From NCBI GenBank assembly GCA_031266095.1, contig JAISBR010000192.1, forward strand, positions 1-6,782: 6,782 nt of DNA, written 5' to 3'. Under the pieces are notes generated by a model that saw only the letters and a program-made list of their open reading frames with translations, did not search any database and was not told the DNA's origin. Made by a program: the position numbers and the translations under genes. Shown in pieces: positions 5,669 to 6,782 of this stretch (position 1 is the first letter of the stretch; every line of letters starts with the position of its first letter). The DNA comes from Treponema sp. Lineage in GTDB: Bacteria > Spirochaetota > Spirochaetia > Treponematales > Breznakiellaceae.

Positions 5669-6139
5669 ATGCCGAAGTCAGAATTGGTAAAATGGTCTGC
5701 AACATATTCTGTAGGTATAAAGCTGATTGACGATCAGCATAAGGGATTGTTGAATTTGGTTAACGATCTATTCAATCATGTCAGCAGCGATGAGGCGACG
5801 GAAAGGGCTTATTTTCAGAAGGTGATTCAAACGGCTGTTAATTATGTAAAGGTTCATTTTGCTACCGAAGAAAAGATAATGTTAGCCACTAAATTCCCGG
5901 GCTATGCGGAACACAAAAAAGCCCACGATACTTTTGTGCTGACCGTGGTGGACAATATACGGGACTTCGAAGCGGGGAAAAAATTCACCCTCGCGGGGTT
6001 CACCAGATTCTTAAAAGATTGGGTTTTGACCCATATCGCTATTATGGATAAACAATATTTCACCTATTTTAAGAATATTGCCACCCGAAAGTCGGATGGA
6101 AGGCTGACTATTAATCGGGGAGACGTGCGGCACGGCTAA
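5669..6139 (+). CDS. Bacteriohemerythrin (non-haem di-iron O2-binding protein)
   Basis: A 156-residue single-domain cytosolic protein of the hemerythrin family, a four-helix bundle that binds O2 reversibly at a di-iron centre. All seven iron ligands are present in order: His24 (DDQH), His63 and Glu67 (HFATE), His82 and His86 (HKKAH), and His122 and Asp127 (HIAIMD). The N-terminal VKWSATYSVGIKLIDDQHKGL is the standard opening. After the bundle there is a polar, basic tail of about 22 residues (KNIATRKSDGR onward) that makes it longer than the usual 130-140. The family stores, carries or senses O2 in motile microaerophiles and anaerobes; in an anaerobe, O2 scavenging or delivery to detoxifying enzymes is plausible. 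The start has a GGTGGTGAGGT purine-rich site at 5655-5665. It is monocistronic, with its own promoter and a long structured leader. The downstream side is taken by an ISAs1-type element. Confidence 0.95.
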   Translation: MPKSELVKWSATYSVGIKLIDDQHKGLLNLVNDLFNHVSSDEATERAYFQKVIQTAVNYVKVHFATEEKIMLATKFPGYAEHKKAHDTFVLTVVDNIRDFEAGKKFTLAGFTRFLKDWVLTHIAIMDKQYFTYFKNIATRKSDGRLTINRGDVRHG

Positions 6140-6306
6140 AACGCCCTGAATATTCCGAATACAGGCCTGTTTATTGGTATTTTGCAGGGTATTAACCCAA
6201 ATTTTAGAATAAATTCGTCTTATCCGTCTGTTTATACTGATATTGAAAGGCATAACCGTACCCGCTCTGATTTTCCTGCCGAAATGCTTCATTTGAAGTG
6301 TTACCG

Positions 6307-6328
6307 CAGGGCGAGCGCGTTAAAAATT
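6307..6328. repeat. Probable terminal inverted repeat of the ISAs1-type element
   Basis: The stretch starting CAGGGCGAGCGCGTTAAAAA at 6307 lies just past the transposase stop (TGA complement at 6330-6332). ISAs1-family ends commonly begin with CAGGG and lie close to the end of the transposase gene, so this is the likely outer end, with the host sequence ...AAGTGTTACCG to its left. The partner repeat is off the right edge, so the inversion cannot be checked here. Confidence 0.5.
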
Positions 6329-6329
6329 C

Positions 6330-6782
6330 TCAGGGAATAGGCGCCGAAGCCTCCATTTGCTCGACAAATCCCGATTGGAATAACAATTGCTCAAGATATT
6401 GATCGGACCAGGCCATCTGTTTGATTCTGCTGGCGATGCTTCTCTTTGAATCGCTATCGGATCGTGCCAGGGAAAGCGCGGTTTTTCGGATGAACCCTAT
6501 GTTCTCCGGCCCATTGCCGCTTTTTATCCGGCAGGCATCCTCCCCAAACGCGACGTCAAGAACATAATGGAGGGAATTCTCGATACCCCAGTGGGCGCGG
6601 ACGCTGGTGCCAAACACGACCGGGTCGGCGGGGAGGCTTGAGATATAGTACCGCAGTTCGGTTGAGACCGTCTCGCCGACCGTACGGATGGATTCAACCA
6701 CGCCTATGGATTTGATGGTCTTCCAGGCCGGATGGGCGGCAATGAGCCAGGAAACATCATCGGTTACGGCATAGTTCCGCCG
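6330..6782 (-). CDS. ISAs1-family transposase, C-terminal 150 residues (N-terminus outside window)
   Basis: The minus-strand frame is open from base 6782 to the TGA at 6332-6330, giving 150 residues; the start lies beyond the window. The visible order is typical of ISAs1 DDE transposases: RRNYAVTDDVSWLIAAHPAW, then STELRYYISSLPAD, then the diagnostic RAHWGIENSLHYVLDVAFGE block followed by D and a gap to ENIGFIRKTALSL, then SRIKQMAWSDQYLEQLL near the end. The glutamate of IEN is the expected third acidic catalytic residue. Family proteins are about 370 residues, so more than half is missing from view. No stop or frameshift occurs in the visible part, so the gene may be intact. It cuts and pastes its own element and has no metabolic link with the neighbouring hemerythrin. 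Confidence 0.9.
   Translation of the reverse strand, partial: RRNYAVTDDVSWLIAAHPAWKTIKSIGVVESIRTVGETVSTELRYYISSLPADPVVFGTSVRAHWGIENSLHYVLDVAFGEDACRIKSGNGPENIGFIRKTALSLARSDSDSKRSIASRIKQMAWSDQYLEQLLFQSGFVEQMEASAPIP

Larger units (their letters stand above)
6307..6782 (-). mobile_element. ISAs1-family insertion sequence, 3' part
   Basis: This comprises the transposase C-terminal half and the probable terminal repeat. The element enters from the right edge of the window and ends about 167 bases after the hemerythrin stop, oriented towards it. Only one end is visible, so completeness and target duplication (usually 8-10 bases in this family) cannot be judged. Confidence 0.7.

Noticed and set aside
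6150..6200. Terminator for the hemerythrin gene around ACAGGCCTGT
   Set aside because: The palindrome has no room for a loop, and the following T-rich sequence is interrupted; no convincing stem with a U tract was found.
6011..6292. 93-codon minus-strand frame overlapping the hemerythrin 3' end
   Set aside because: It is antisense to the conserved HIAIMD ligand region of hemerythrin and has no recognisable product.

Overview
The window looks like part of a bacterial chromosome with roughly balanced GC content. The gene set and the style of the lipoprotein signal suggest a spirochaete, perhaps one of the mid-GC termite-gut treponemes. That assignment is inference from general features; no taxonomic marker is present.

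Left part (1-1200): an intact but edge-truncated tyrosine recombinase lies on the minus strand. It starts at 908 and stays open to base 1. It sits about 110 bases downstream of the 3' end of a minus-strand tRNA-Val(CAC). The order tRNA 3' end, short gap with repeats, integrase in the same direction is the classic edge of an integrative element inserted in a tRNA gene, so the DNA to the left of base 1020 is probably the start of a genomic island or ICE. The tRNA has a good sigma70-type promoter (TTGACA, 17 bases, TATTTT).

Centre (1264-5160): a DHH/DHHA1 phosphoesterase (minus) and a 960-residue, probably lipid-anchored M16 zinc metallopeptidase (plus) are divergently transcribed from a 108-base AT-rich gap. 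The peptidase start has no Shine-Dalgarno, and a TATACT box lies only 7 bases upstream of it, so its mRNA may be nearly leaderless.

Right part (5161-6782): a 508-base non-coding gap holds a terminator-like hairpin, a symmetrical bidirectional terminator, a strong 13-bp hairpin of unknown role, a near-consensus promoter (TTGAAT, 17 bases, TATAAT), and two large palindromes that share the core CCTTCAGGGCG. The palindromes resemble the ends of IS200/IS605-type elements and lie inside the predicted 5' leader of a bacteriohemerythrin gene that keeps all seven iron ligands. The window ends in the C-terminal part of an ISAs1-family transposase (minus) with a likely IS end beginning CAGGG at 6307.

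The genes do not form one pathway. Two housekeeping-type enzymes and an oxygen-binding protein are flanked by mobile DNA on both sides. I see no convincing new multi-gene system. The parts most worth a second look are the tRNA/integrase junction and the palindrome-bearing leader of the hemerythrin gene.
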